The position numbers and the translations under genes are program-made. 64,000 nt of DNA from Nemertoderma westbladi (Eukaryota; Xenacoelomorpha; Nemertodermatida; Nemertodermatidae): contig JAUCBJ010000412.1 of NCBI GenBank assembly GCA_032718475.1, forward strand, positions 1-64,000. Reading direction: 5' to 3'. Under the pieces are notes generated by a model. The model was given only the letters and a program-made list of their open reading frames with translations, was not told where the DNA came from and searched no databases. Every line of letters starts with the position of its first letter. The first letter of the stretch is position 1. Of this stretch, positions 45,673 through 57,300 are shown one piece after another.

Positions 45673-46244
45673 AATTTAGTAAAAAATACGATACGAAAAA
45701 TAGAAAGGCAATAAAGAATATAACCATTTATGTAACGCTTCATAAAGTACCACTTTATAGGAAAACAGTTGTTACTTGATTATTAATACGTAATTTAATT
45801 CAAAAATTGAAATGTTTATTTTTGACGGAAAAATGTTCATGTTGATCTCATCACTTCGGCACATCGCCCGAAACACAGGAGATGACAACTACAACTGGAA
45901 TTCCAAACCAACCAACAGTCTACTGGGTCTCAGATTGCTTCTACCCATCGTTTGAACTTCTTCTATAGGCTAAACCATAAGTAAACACGGACGCCGACTT
46001 CCGCTCATAGGAATCGTTGACTCGGTGATTCGTGGACACTTTTGGAGACGCTATCCGAACTTTTACCAGATGGACGGAGTTCCGGTTTACTGTGTTGTCA
46101 ACATCCATGACGCTTGCCAGAAATTGATCACTCTTCTCCGCCTGGAGGTTGGACTTTGGAAAATTAATCTGAAAAATAATATAGATAAATACACTAAAGA
46201 TACAATAAATGAAGCATAATAAAGACGTAATAAAGAATACAGTC
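45673..46244. other. Spacer, no convincing gene
   Basis: A minus-strand open frame at 45941-46267 would give 108 residues with one hydrophobic N-terminal segment, but its start lies inside the adjacent minisatellite and no family is recognised. A stretch near 45740-45770 (CACTTTATAGGAAAACAG) resembles one arm of the small hairpin MITE at 63171-63299. Confidence 0.35.
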
Positions 46245-47694
46245 AACCTTACCCAAACTCCACTCAAACGTCATTCTAACATACCCAAACGCCACTCAAA
46301 CGGCATTCTAACATAACCAAACGCCACCCAAACGTCATTCTAACATAACAAAACTCTATCCAAACGACAGTCTAACATACCCAAACGGCAGTCTATATTG
46401 CACAAGCGCCACCCAAACCTGCAAACGGCAGTCTAACTTACCAAAACGCCACTCAAACAGCATTCTAAGATACACAAGCGCCACCCAAAGGACAGTCTAC
46501 CTTACCCAAATGCCACCCAAACGGCAGTGCTACCTTACCTAAACGCCACACAAACGTCAGTCCACCTTACCCAAACGCCACCCAAACGGCAGTCTACCTT
46601 ACTCAAACGCCACACAAATGGCATTCTAACATACCCAAACGCCACCCAAACGGCATTCTAACATAGACAAACGCCACTCAAACGGCATTATAACATACCC
46701 AACGCCACCCAAACGGCATTCTAACATACCCAACGTCAAACAAACGGCATTCTAACATACCCAAACGCCACGCAAACGGCACTCTAACATACCCAAACGC
46801 CACCCAAACGGCATTCTACCTTACCCAAACGGCATTCAAACATACCCAAACGCCACCCGAACGGCATTCTAACATACCCAAACGGCATTCTAACATAACC
46901 AAACGTCACTCAAACGGCATTACAACATAACCAAACGCCACACGAACGGCAGTCCACCTTACCCAAACGCCACCCAAACGGCAGTCTACCTTACTTAAAC
47001 ATAACTCAAGCGGCATTCTAACATACCCAAACGCCACCCAAACGGCATTCTAACATACACAACGCCACACAAACGGCAATCTAACATACCCAAACGCCAC
47101 CCAAACGGCATTCTAACATACCCAAACGGCATTCTAACACAACCAAACGCCACTCAAATGGCATTCCAACATAACCAAACGCCACACTAACGGCAGTCCA
47201 CCTTACCCAAACTCCACCCAAACGGCAGTCTACCTTACTTAAACATCACTTAAACGGCATTCTAACATACCCAAACGCCACCCAAACGGCAGTCTACCTT
47301 ACCCAAACTCCACCCAAACGGCATTCTAGAATACCCAAACGCCACCCAAACGGCATTCTATCATACACAAACGCCACCCAAACGGCATTCCACCTTACCC
47401 AAACACCACCCAAACGGCAGTCTACCTTACCCAAACGGCATTCTAACATACCCAAACGCCACCCAAACGGCATTCTAGCATACCCAAACTCCACCCAAAC
47501 GGCATTCTAACATACCCAAATGCCACCCAAACGGCATTCTAACATACACAAACGCCACCCAAACGGCATTCAACCTTACCCAAACACCACCCAAACGGCA
47601 GTCTACCTTACCCAAACGGCATTCTAACATACCAAAAATCACCCAAACGGCATTCTAACATACCCAAACCCCACTCAAACGGCATTCTAACATA
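46245..47694. repeat. 32-bp minisatellite
   Basis: A degenerate tandem array of a 32-bp unit built from CCCAAACGCCACCCAAACGG followed by CATTCTAACATA, with a frequent variant ending CAGTCTACCTTA. Many units lack the middle CCACCCAAACG part, so spacing is irregular. The MITE that follows is inserted inside the array. Confidence 0.95.
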
Positions 47695-48504
47695 GGGGCC
47701 GTCCAAGTATGACGTCAGCACTTTAGGGGGGGGAGGGGGGTTGGGAAAATCTGATGACGTGCTGATGAGGGGAGGGGAGGGGGTCAGCCAAAATCTGACG
47801 TCAGCATGTTCATTTATAGGTGCTAGAAGAGATATAGCAGAAGAGTAAATAGCTTGCCTATTTTAATTGTTCGAAGCCCCCGAAGGCCCGTAGCACGACC
47901 TTCTGTTTCAGTTACCAGTCACCATGTTTCAGTGATTAGGACGCGTTCTACTGGGGTACTGCGGTACTGGGGTTCGCCTGAAAATGAAACATTAATCGCT
48001 AAGCTAATGATTGTTAGAGACTGCAGTACCGGTACCTCTACCGGTTCATATAGGCCTATTATTAGCTTATGTTTGTTTATTATCATTCATAAACTGCTGT
48101 CGCATCAGGTACAAGTACAGTATGTAAACGATAGGCTATCCTACTACAACTCTATACCTTCCTATATACAGTAGATAAGCTATGTAACTACAGCCAGCCC
48201 CCGTGCCCGCCCCCTCCAATGCAATATAATACCTCCTTTATCCTGCTGAAAAGTTTTATTATTCTTTTGCAATATTTGATAATTTATTCTTTCTTGGCAT
48301 ACACTTAACTAATTTAATTCGTGATTCGACAAGTGATTATAAATAATCTTCATAATATAATAGTTTATTACAAATTTTTTTTTAATCTGATTTAGGGGGG
48401 GGGGGGGGGGGGGGGGTCAACGCCTATCTGATGACATCTGATTTAGGGGAGGGAGGGGGTCAACATTTTGGGGAAAAGTGCAGACGTCATACTTGGACGG
48501 CCCC
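47695..48504. mobile_element. 810-bp MITE inside the minisatellite
   Basis: It begins GGGGCCGTCCAAGTATGACG and ends with the inverse, giving TIRs of about 30 bp with one mismatch, followed on both sides by G-rich subterminal sequence. The array word AACATACCC is split so that ATA appears on both sides (47692-47694 and 48505-48507), a 3-bp target duplication. It has no transposase; an open frame at 47854-48174 looks like chance. A 22-G run lies at 48395-48416. Confidence 0.9.
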
Positions 48505-48745
48505 ATACCCAAACGCCACCCAAACGACATTCTACTGTACCTGACCCAAACGCCACTCAAACGGCATTCTAACATAGGCCTACCCAAACGCCAAATCAAA
48601 CGGCATTCTAACATACTGACATACCCCTACGCCACCCTAACGGCATTCTAACATAGGCCTACCCAAACAGCCAAACGCCACCCAAACGGCATTCTAACAT
48701 AGGCCCACCCAAACGGCAGTCTAACATACAGACATATACCCGCAT
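48505..48745. repeat. 32-bp minisatellite, remainder
   Basis: Continuation of the array after the MITE, more degenerate, with AGGCCTA insertions between units. Confidence 0.9.
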
Positions 48746-49304
48746 AAAACACATACGCACTTTTATTGTTTATTTTTGCCTTTTCCAAAACAATACCTAA
48801 ACGTTATAACGTTTATTGTTGTGGTTAGAAAGGCCGGCCCATGTAACCTGATCGTTTACATTATTATAAGAATCGGTAATAGGCTTGTCGGTAGTCGCTA
48901 GTCGGTCAGTCGGTGTAACATTTACAAACGCAGTTGTGTTAACATTTCAGTGGCCGACAGTTTACAGTCAGACAGTACTGCAGTAGGCGGTCAGGCGGTA
49001 GGCCTAAGCTATTCAGCTATTCTACAAACAGACATACCGCAGTACCGGCATACCGCTGTACCGGCTGACCGGTTGCCGGTACCTGGGTACTGGTACTGCA
49101 GTCAGGCAGTACTGTAGGCTATTTCAGTATTTGGTAGGTAAGGTTGTACGGTACCGGTTAATTTCACCGTTTATCTACTGACTCACTGATTTAGGATGAT
49201 ACAGTGATAGGGAGTAGGCCTACCCTATTCTATCAGTCTACAGGTCTATAGCTGTATACTGGTATAGGGAGGTAATTTTTATCCGCCAGTTCATTTATTT
49301 GTAG

Positions 49305-49445
49305 TGCTGTTTGGGTAGTATTGGGCGCCGATTGGGTGCCGTTTGCTGGCTTGCAGTTTGGGTGCGTTTACGTGTCGTTTGGGTGCCGTTTGGGTGCCGT
49401 TTGGGCATTGGGTGCGTTTCAGTCTGTGCGTTTGGCTGTTTGGGT
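49305..49445. repeat. Inverted relative of the 32-bp minisatellite
   Basis: Repeated GTTTGGGTGCC words, the reverse complement of GGCACCCAAAC in the array at 46.2-48.7 kb. It probably represents a small inverted outlier of the same family. Confidence 0.6.
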
Positions 49446-50389
49446 AATTCAGTAATTAGTCACACGCACACCCATTTCACCATTTCCAGATTTCAGAACA
49501 TGATTATCAGATTATACAATTTCTGAATTTTATTTCAGTCCAACGGTTCTATCACTTTTGCGTAGGCCTACTGATCAGCTGATGGATGTTAGTGTATCAT
49601 CCATCACAAGAGACGTAACTTGAGAATTGTAGCCTATTATATCTTAATTTCATTTGTGCTATTTGTAAATACTGAAATATGTATTTATGTATGACAGTCT
49701 GACAGTTAGGGTAGGCAGTCGGGGAGAAGTTCAAATTTAGTTGAAATTTAAAAGTTTTTTTTTAAAATTCAACTTTAAAGTTGTAAATTCAACTCTAAAA
49801 TGGCAGGCTGGCAGGAGGCCCAGAAGGCCCCCAAGTGCCAAGACGTGACAGATTTTAGGCCTATTGTTTTTATGGACAGATGACAGATGGATGTAAAACT
49901 ATCTGCGCGTTCGCTTTCTACAGCCATTTTAAAAATGTTACTTTTTCCGAAAATTTCTTAAATAGGAAATATTTTTTGGACTTCCTATTTAGAGGTTTAA
50001 CTTATTTCTTATTTAAAATATTTTATGTCTTGATTTTTCTTAATTAAGGAAAATGATGACTTGCCAGTTCAATTTAAGACGATGTTAAATGTAGTAAATA
50101 AAATACTAACAAATTGCAAAATGATAGAGCAATATAGTAAATACTGAAATAAGTTAGTGTTATTGCTGTAGTCCTACTCGTGTTCGTGTAGGGCCTACCA
50201 GCCTACTTTCTGACTGTACTGTAGGGTGTGTGATAAAAGCCTACAAGATACTAATGATATATAGCAGTAGAGCTGTATAGCATATAGGACTATCAGACTA
50301 TGATATATGTCAAGGGGGAAATATATTTGCAGATTGCAGTCATTGTTGCTATTATCTGATTCTGATTATATACTACCGGCTGACCGGTA

Positions 50390-50835
50390 TATATATTATT
50401 GTAAAAATATTTTTCCATCAATAATGATTAATTATTGTAAAAATATTATTGCATAAATAATTATTAATTATTAAAAAAAATATTATTGCATAAATAATTA
50501 TTAATTATTGTAAAAATAATATAGCATCACATCAATCTGTCAATAGTTAATAATTATTTTAAAATATTATTACAAAGCAGCAAAGAAATTATTAATTAAG
50601 CCTACTGGTATTGTAAAAATAATATTGCATGAATAATTATTAATCTGTTAATTATTACAAAAATATTATTGCTTGATGCATAATTAATCATTAGGCCTAA
50701 TTCTGTAATTATTATAAAATAACATTGCATTAATTATTATAAAAAGAATATTGCAGTATTGCATTAATAATTATTAAATATTTTAAAATATTATTAATCA
50801 ATAATTATTACTGTAATAATTATTGTAAAAATATC
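50390..50835. repeat. Degenerate AT-rich tandem repeat
   Basis: About ten irregular copies of a 40-55-bp unit built around ATTATTGCATAAATAATTATT and TTGTAAAAATA. The words are self-complementary, so the block can form many cruciforms. Confidence 0.75.
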
Positions 50836-51422
50836 CCTCTGTGTTGGAGGGATGTAGTTTTATATTCTGTATTATCTAAAAATGCAAACCATATAGCCTA
50901 GACAGGACAGGATAAGTACGGGCAAGTAAGAGGTAAGGTAAGGACAAGAACTGTTGCGGTGCAGAACTCCTTTACAAATCGTGTTGTGCCTGTTTGGAAC
51001 AATCGGTACGCTATTGTGACTGGTGACTTCCCCATAATTTGTGCTTGTGATAATATCTCAAAGATTTATGTAAACCGCATTAAAAATTTAATACTGGAAA
51101 ATATACGTAGTAGGCCTAGGCCTACTTAAAGCCGTAAGCAATATGCAGATATGACCATAACTACAGAACAGACTGACAGAACTAACTAAATGGCAATTAA
51201 ATATCAATTATTGCCCGGCACATAATAAAATACTGAATTGAAAATTTATAATCCGGTTCCGATCAAAATGTTAGTTCCGCTCGTTCCTTACCCCCCCCCC
51301 CCCCCCTTATACCTTATTACCTATATACTTTTATACGTGTCATACAGTCATTCATCTACCTCATACATACATCAACATCATACACATGCATTGCAGCATT
51401 ACATACCGCATACGGATACATT

Positions 51423-51533
51423 ACCGAACGTAATCAGGATCGAATGTAACATAGTTATTACGTATCGAACGTAACCGCAATTATGTTACATTGGATCCTA
51501 TAACTATGTTACATTCGATCTACAAAAAAAAGA
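51423..51533 (+). repeat. Left TIR of the integrase element
   Basis: Contains CGAATGTAACATAG and two inverse copies, TGTTACATTGG and TGTTACATTCGATC; a further CGAATGTAACATTG copy lies just inside at 51542. A GGATCCTATAACTA box is shared with the other end. Confidence 0.85.
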
Positions 51534-51572
51534 ACTAAGCTCGAATGTAACATTGCCATTTACAGATTTAAA

Positions 51573-51617
51573 GGAGCAGGTTACAGAGGCGTGTTGGGGG
51601 AACCAAAACAATAAACG
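51573..51617 (+). repeat. Dispersed conserved motif, copy in the integrase element
   Basis: GGAGCAGGTTACAG, a spacer, then AACCAAAACAATAAAC, ending about 11 bp before the integrase ATG. The motif therefore occupies the presumed 5' leader of this gene. Confidence 0.75.
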
Positions 51618-51628
51618 AAAGTTAACAC

Positions 51629-53122
51629 ATGTTACAATATTATGCAGGTTACGTTTATTTAAAGGCTGAATATAATTCAGAAACCAATAAGCAGATACTG
51701 AGACTCCTGCAATGCTATGAGGATTCCGATAAGTATTTCCTGTTGTTGAGAAATCCACAGATGCGCTTAAGGGATCGTTTCTCTAGCACAATGATAGATG
51801 GGTTAATACGCGTTGGAGGAAGACTAACTAATGCTCCATTATCCTTTGACACTAAGTTTCCCATACTCATTAGAAATCTTGAAATACAAATCAAGATGAT
51901 TGTAGATGTTCACAGTAAGCTTTACCATGCTGGTAGAGAACGAGTTCTTAGCGAAATTCGAACTCGCTATTATTTTCATAAACCCCGTAGAGCTCTGAAC
52001 CAAGTTCTTAGGAACTGTATACCCTGTAGGAAAGCATTCAGTAGGCCTTTAACACAGCGAGAGGCAGAATTACCTAGGGAACGAGTAAGCTTCTACGAAC
52101 CACCCTTCACAAATACCGGTGTTGATTTATTTGGCCCTATTGAAGTATATCGTGCTAGGACTATAGTCAAGAGATGGTGTGTCATCTTTGTCTGTATGAC
52201 TTGTAGAGCTATCCATCTCGATATGGTGAACGATCTATCTACCAACAGCTTCATACTGAGCTTACGCCGACAGATCGCTCGCTTTGGAACTAGTAACACG
52301 ATGAGATCTGATAAGAGAACGAACTTCATTGGTGCCAACAATGAAATCAAGGCTTACGTCAAAGATTGGAACCAAAGACAGGTGGACGATCAGCTAAGGG
52401 TAACAGCTTCTAGCTGGACCTTCAACGCCGCCGACGCCCCTTGGTGGGGAGGAAGTTGGGAGAGATTAATCAGGAGCGTGAAGACCGCATTTCACTTTAT
52501 AGTGCCGTGCCGCGCATATCTCACCGACGAACTTTTGCGGACGTTAATGGAGGAAATCGCCGCCTATCTCAACGAGAGACCGCTTATGCCAGTCTCATCG
52601 AGTCCCGACTCCCTAGAAGCGCTAACACCCGCGCATTTCCTACTGAAGAAACCTGTAGCCATGCTCCCACGATCGGAAATCACGGACGGAGACGAATACT
52701 GCCGACAAACTTGGCAACTTATGCAGTTGTTATCCCGTCGATTCGCTGACCATTTCGAAAAACATTATCTGCCTACGCTACAACTTCGAACAAAGTGGTT
52801 TGCGCAGCAAGAAAACGTCAGTGCCGGAGACATGGTCCTTATTGTGGAATCAGATCTTCCACGTAAGCGGTGGCAGACAGGTCGTATCATCGAGACTCAC
52901 ATCTCAGATGATGGTTTGGTGCGATCGGTAGAACTCGTCGTCATGCGACGTAACTTTAAGAAACCGGGAATTGTCTTTGAGACGCAGCAGCTCAATCGCC
53001 CAGTTGGTCGTTTATGTTTACTGGAAAGAGACAGTGAACTCTCCGGAAACTATGGAAGGCAAGATACTCTTCCTACGACCACTTCCCTAATCCGACAAAT
53101 ATCTAGGGACTCCATAACGTAA
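51629..53122 (+). CDS. BEL/Pao-type integrase (putative transposase)
   Basis: A 497-residue stand-alone integrase. The start is fixed by an in-frame TAA two codons before the ATG, so no RT is fused upstream. It begins with the family's pre-integrase segment (DGLIRVGGRLTNAPL, about residue 58). An H2C2 zinc finger follows (HSKLYHAGRERVL to NCIPCRK, about 95-135). The RNase H-fold core has the catalytic triad D (GVDLFGP, about 168), D (RSDKRTNF, about 230) and E (GGSWERLIRSVK, about 276). A DUF5641-like C-terminal domain (about 355-480) completes it. It closely resembles the integrase of the 19-kb LTR element but is clearly a separate lineage. There are no internal stops. AATAAA signals at 53426 and 53641 could end the transcript. 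The protein presumably acts on the surrounding TIRs. Confidence 0.9.
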   Translation: MLQYYAGYVYLKAEYNSETNKQILRLLQCYEDSDKYFLLLRNPQMRLRDRFSSTMIDGLIRVGGRLTNAPLSFDTKFPILIRNLEIQIKMIVDVHSKLYHAGRERVLSEIRTRYYFHKPRRALNQVLRNCIPCRKAFSRPLTQREAELPRERVSFYEPPFTNTGVDLFGPIEVYRARTIVKRWCVIFVCMTCRAIHLDMVNDLSTNSFILSLRRQIARFGTSNTMRSDKRTNFIGANNEIKAYVKDWNQRQVDDQLRVTASSWTFNAADAPWWGGSWERLIRSVKTAFHFIVPCRAYLTDELLRTLMEEIAAYLNERPLMPVSSSPDSLEALTPAHFLLKKPVAMLPRSEITDGDEYCRQTWQLMQLLSRRFADHFEKHYLPTLQLRTKWFAQQENVSAGDMVLIVESDLPRKRWQTGRIIETHISDDGLVRSVELVVMRRNFKKPGIVFETQQLNRPVGRLCLLERDSELSGNYGRQDTLPTTTSLIRQISRDSIT

Positions 53123-53897
53123 TAACATATGGAGTGGGCGTGTGACTATATCATTTTATATTTGTTTTTATTTTTATATTTATGTATGTATTATTATGTA
53201 CTTTTATTATAATCGTTTTCTTTAATTTTATTTAGTAGAATGTTATTTTAGCGATTATCTAGTAGATTAGTGCAATATATATTAGTCTTATTACTTAATT
53301 ACTTATATTATATATATTTAGTGCGACGGCGAGAAATAATCCTTTTTCTCTTTCCTTACTGTTCGTATTACATTATAAATACGTGACTACAGTAAGATGA
53401 AATATCCGTACTTATTAAAGTACAATAAAGCTCCTACTATACTCAAGTATTATTGGTAAGTAGAGTATTAGGAATGCAAAGTTCAGATCCTCGTGTCTCA
53501 GCTAAACCAAGCTCTGGGTAGACCTTGGAAACGACTTGCCTCTTCACACTGACATTGCTTCGTGCGATATTGCTCCTCTACCTTATATTAAATAATACAT
53601 ATAGTAGCGTGATGTCCCCTTAACAGTAGCGTAAAACGCAAAATAAATCTGTTGAACCCTTTGACCATCTGCAATTCTAGTCGATTAAGATATCGCGGCA
53701 CCCACCGATATACTTGAAAGACAAAATTCTAGAATCAATGGTTAACGTCCCCAGACAAGTTCTGGAATAAACCGGTGCCCATCTTAAATATTAACTATTA
53801 ATATTTATAAAATATGTCAAACAAATACAATAGAGTAAATACTTACAACTGAAACAACTGAAATAAATGTATGTTACATTCGGGCTTAGTAGCCTAA

Positions 53898-54002
53898 TTT
53901 GTAGATCGAATGTAACATAGTTAGTTATAGGATCCAATACATAATTGAGGTTACGTTCAATTCGTAAAAACTATGTTACATTCGATCCTGATTACGTTCG
54001 GT
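53898..54002 (-). repeat. Right TIR of the integrase element
   Basis: Inverse of the left TIR, with a short deletion in the TGTTACATTGG box (reading ATGTATTGG) and a 4-base insertion (AACT). Confidence 0.85.
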
Positions 54003-54326
54003 CTGTCACCCACCGCATACTGGTATAGGCCTACAATATTACATACCGTATTACAAATAGACAGTACATTTTACAATACCATTCGGATGTCTTGTCTATT
54101 TCCGTGAATAGGGTATAGGGCCTTCGCCGTCACTTTGATAAACATAACATAAGTATTGAAGTTAGTCAGTGTATTCCTCTGTTAGCTACTACTGCCAGAC
54201 TGCTACGTGGTGCTACGTACGTCCTCAGTTATTTCCAGGTTAGTTTGTGTATATGCGAATTCGCCATCAGTGCGTCACTTAATATTAAAGTTACATTGGA
54301 CAAGGACTCGATATAAAACAAATAAT
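54003..54326 (+). promoter_or_regulatory. Probable promoter and 5' UTR of the EHD gene
   Basis: This is the only sequence between the integrase element and the EHD start codon. The reading frame is open upstream to 54207, but the translation there is unlike EHD proteins, so it is assigned to the 5' UTR. No TATA box was identified. Confidence 0.4.
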
Positions 54327-57300
54327 ATGCTTAGGTATATGAACAAAAAAGATGGGAAAGAGGCGAAGGTATTTAATAATGTAACAGAGGGGTTGAAGCA
54401 TTTATATGACACCAGAATTTATCCTCTAGAAGAGCACTATAAGTTCAATGAGTTCCATTCTCCCTTTCTTTCCGACTCAGACTTCACGGCTAAACCGATG
54501 GTACTCGTCGTAGGTCAATATTCAACCGGGAAGACCACATTCCTCCATTACCTATTGGAGGAAAAGATCCCACACTCTAAAATCGGTCCGGAGATGACGA
54601 CGGATAAATTCCACGCGATTCAATTCGGTGAACACGAAGGCCACATCCCAGGGAACGCGTTGGTACACGATAAGAAACGACCGTTCGCGAGTTTATCTCT
54701 GTACGGGAACTCCTTCCTTAACCGGTTCCACTGCACTGTCATGCCTAACCAGGTGCTCGAGTCTATCAGTCTGGTAGATTCGCCCGGGATCCTATCGGGA
54801 GAGGAGCAGCGTCTCGATCGCGGATACGATTTCACCGCGGTCCTCACCTGGTTCGCACACCGCGTCGACCGCATTATTCTACTGTTCGACGCTCACAAAC
54901 TCGATATCTCCGACGAGTTCAGGCGGGCGATCCAGGCCTTGAAGGGCAACGACGATAAGATCAGGATCGTGCTTAACAAAGCTGATCGCGTCGACGATCA
55001 GGAGCTCATGCGGGTTTACGGGGCGTTGATGTGGTCGTTAGGGAAGGTAATAAACACGCCGGAGGTTGCTAGGGTATACATCGGTTCCTACTGGGACCAT
55101 CCTTTGCACATAGACACCAACAGGAAGCTGTTTGAGAAGGAGGTCAGTCTAATAACTAACATTAAACGTTTATCCTGGAGCCTATTTTAGTTGTTTATTT
55201 ATGTAGCTGGCTGACTGTTAAACTATTAATGGTTTACTAATAGTAACAACAACTACAAATATTTTTTCACGTACCGGTACCGGTAGCTTTTGAGAGTAGA
55301 TATGATAGGCCTATTAATTTCTCCTACACTAGACCAAGCGCAAGCGGCAGCTTTGTCTAGGGGTCAGGAGGAAATGGGAACTAGAGCAAATTGGGAAGCA
55401 GAGGAAGCAAAGACACCCTGGGACCCTGGTTATATTGGATGGGAATACCGTATAGTACATATTTATTCGGTGGAAGATCTCCCATAGTGGTGAGCAGACA
55501 TTCCTTAATGAGCCTACAATATTCCTCCATTTATTTATTAATCAGTGTTAAATACCTCTTATTTATTGCTACCTTTTTATTAGGTATATAATCAAATCAT
55601 TGATTAAACTGGGACCAGTAAGTAAGAGTTAACTAGTTACTAGGAAATAGTGCCATTACTACCCCGGTAACACTCAGACCGAGTATGAGTGTTTCCGTTG
55701 ATTTTTATCTAGTCGCTCTGCAGTTCGTTTTTCCGATTGAAAGATGAAAGATGACGTTGTGACTTGTAAGGATCCCAAATATATACTAAAATTTAAATTT
55801 TAGCTGTAAATGTTACAAGCTTGGTGGGACTACTGAGACACCACTAATGCTGTACCTATAGTGTCTGGAGCTGGTTCATTGTATTTGACTCAATGGACTA
55901 GGCAGTTTTATTCTACATCCCTAATGTGACTTCCAAACCCTGAACACTTCCAATGGTGCCCATGTCTCCCCCTTACGTTTACGAAGGTCTTCACTTGACT
56001 TCATCATCCATGATGCCAAGTGGCAGAAGTCATCCACGTGCTCAAGCACACCACCCGTAGATCTTATGCTCATACGATCAAAGTTGAAGAAGAAGAACAT
56101 CACAACCCCCTGTTAGTCAGTATGTCGGTACATTCAATTATCACGAAGAAGAAGAAGACTGGCTAAATAATGAAAGCAATAAATACAATTCAGACGCACC
56201 CACTGTGGAGGAGGGAGGTGAAACTATGTCTGTTTCTAATTTCATGCAATCTAATCTTATTGCGATTTTTTTTACAAGATCCTGTCACTACCCCCAATCA
56301 CCTTTTGCGATTTTATCTATAATTAATTATAAATTTTTGATTTTCCGATATGGGATGTATCTTAAAAGCACTTACCGTCTCTAATTCAATAAATAGTCAG
56401 TGCACCCTGGGATGAGGCTTAAGGCAGGGATTTTATTTAGACCTAAATTTGTGCTTGTTAGAGAATGATTGAAGAGATTATGTGTCTAACTTCCCTCTCA
56501 ATGTAATATGATTTTTAGGTACATTAAACTCCATATCACCTTTACTGTCTACAGTATGAGTGTCGGCAGTATGAATGTTTGTGTTTAGATATACTTGGTG
56601 TTGGTGTGGGTTGCCTGTAGTTAAATTACGGTGAGGATTAGCCTAGATAATCTTGTCTGAGATGTGGTGTATTTAATTATCACTAATGTATATATGCACA
56701 CGAAAAAAAAGGGGGGGGGGGGGGGGGGGCACAATTCACATCTTGGCGAATTCATATCTCGCATCAATGTTATTCTCTCAATTTAGGGAAAGGAGTAGTT
56801 AGCAGTTTACCGTAATTCTAACCAAAACAATAAAGGAATCCCAACAGATAAGGTTTTATTTTTGGGAGTAATCAACTGTTATTTGCATAGAATTTCCCTT
56901 GGAGTGTGGTGAATTTATATTGTGTCGAAATCCCCCCCCCCCCCCCCCCCCCCCCTTATCTGATGTACACAATGTCTGTGTGTCAATCTATCCTAGTTTA
57001 CAGTTTCACAGAGTTTTAAATGGATTATTATTATTATTTTAGAGAACTGATCTGTTTGACGATCTTAAAAGCCTCCCTAAGAACGCGGCGGTTCGGAAAC
57101 TAAACGATCTTATTAAACGCTCTCGTCTCGCCATCGTCCACGCGCACATCATCAGCAGCCTCAGGAACGATATGCCGTCGATGTGGGGCAAAGAGAAAGC
57201 CAAACAGAACCTCATTGATAAATTACACGAGACCTTCTTTCGGATCCAGAAAGAAACCAACGTTTCTGCCGGTGACTTTCCCGACATCCATCAGATGCGC

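Larger units (their letters stand above)
48746..51422. other. AT-rich intergenic DNA, no gene recognised
   Basis: No coding sequence is supported. It holds a copy of the dispersed motif (48811-48852, minus), many short CCGGTACCGG-like words near 49040-49160, a degenerate array related to the 32-bp minisatellite, an AT-rich array and a 16-C run (51291-51306). Confidence 0.45.
51423..54002 (+). mobile_element. TIR element carrying a BEL/Pao-type integrase
   Basis: The 2,580-bp element has inverted ends: both begin ACCGAACGTAATCAGGATCG and remain about 90% alike, with small indels, for about 105-110 bp (left 51423-51533, right 53898-54002). TGTTACATTCG, in both orientations, recurs several times within and just inside the TIRs and may be a transposase binding site. 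The only gene is an intact integrase (51629-53122). No RT, protease, gag or LTR-like direct repeat is present. The layout resembles Ginger-type DNA transposons, whose transposase derives from Gypsy-type integrases, but here the integrase is BEL/Pao-like. No target duplication was evident. Confidence 0.8.

Noticed and set aside
45941-46267. 108-codon minus-strand frame with one hydrophobic segment, possibly a membrane protein
   Set aside because: Its start lies in minisatellite sequence and no domain is recognisable; kept only as a note in the spacer entry.
47854-48174. 106-codon frame inside the 810-bp MITE as a transposase
   Set aside because: Composition reflects local repeats and no transposase motif is present.
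54207-54326. Upstream in-frame extension of the EHD protein
   Set aside because: The translation does not resemble EHD N termini; the ATG at 54327 matches the family start and length.
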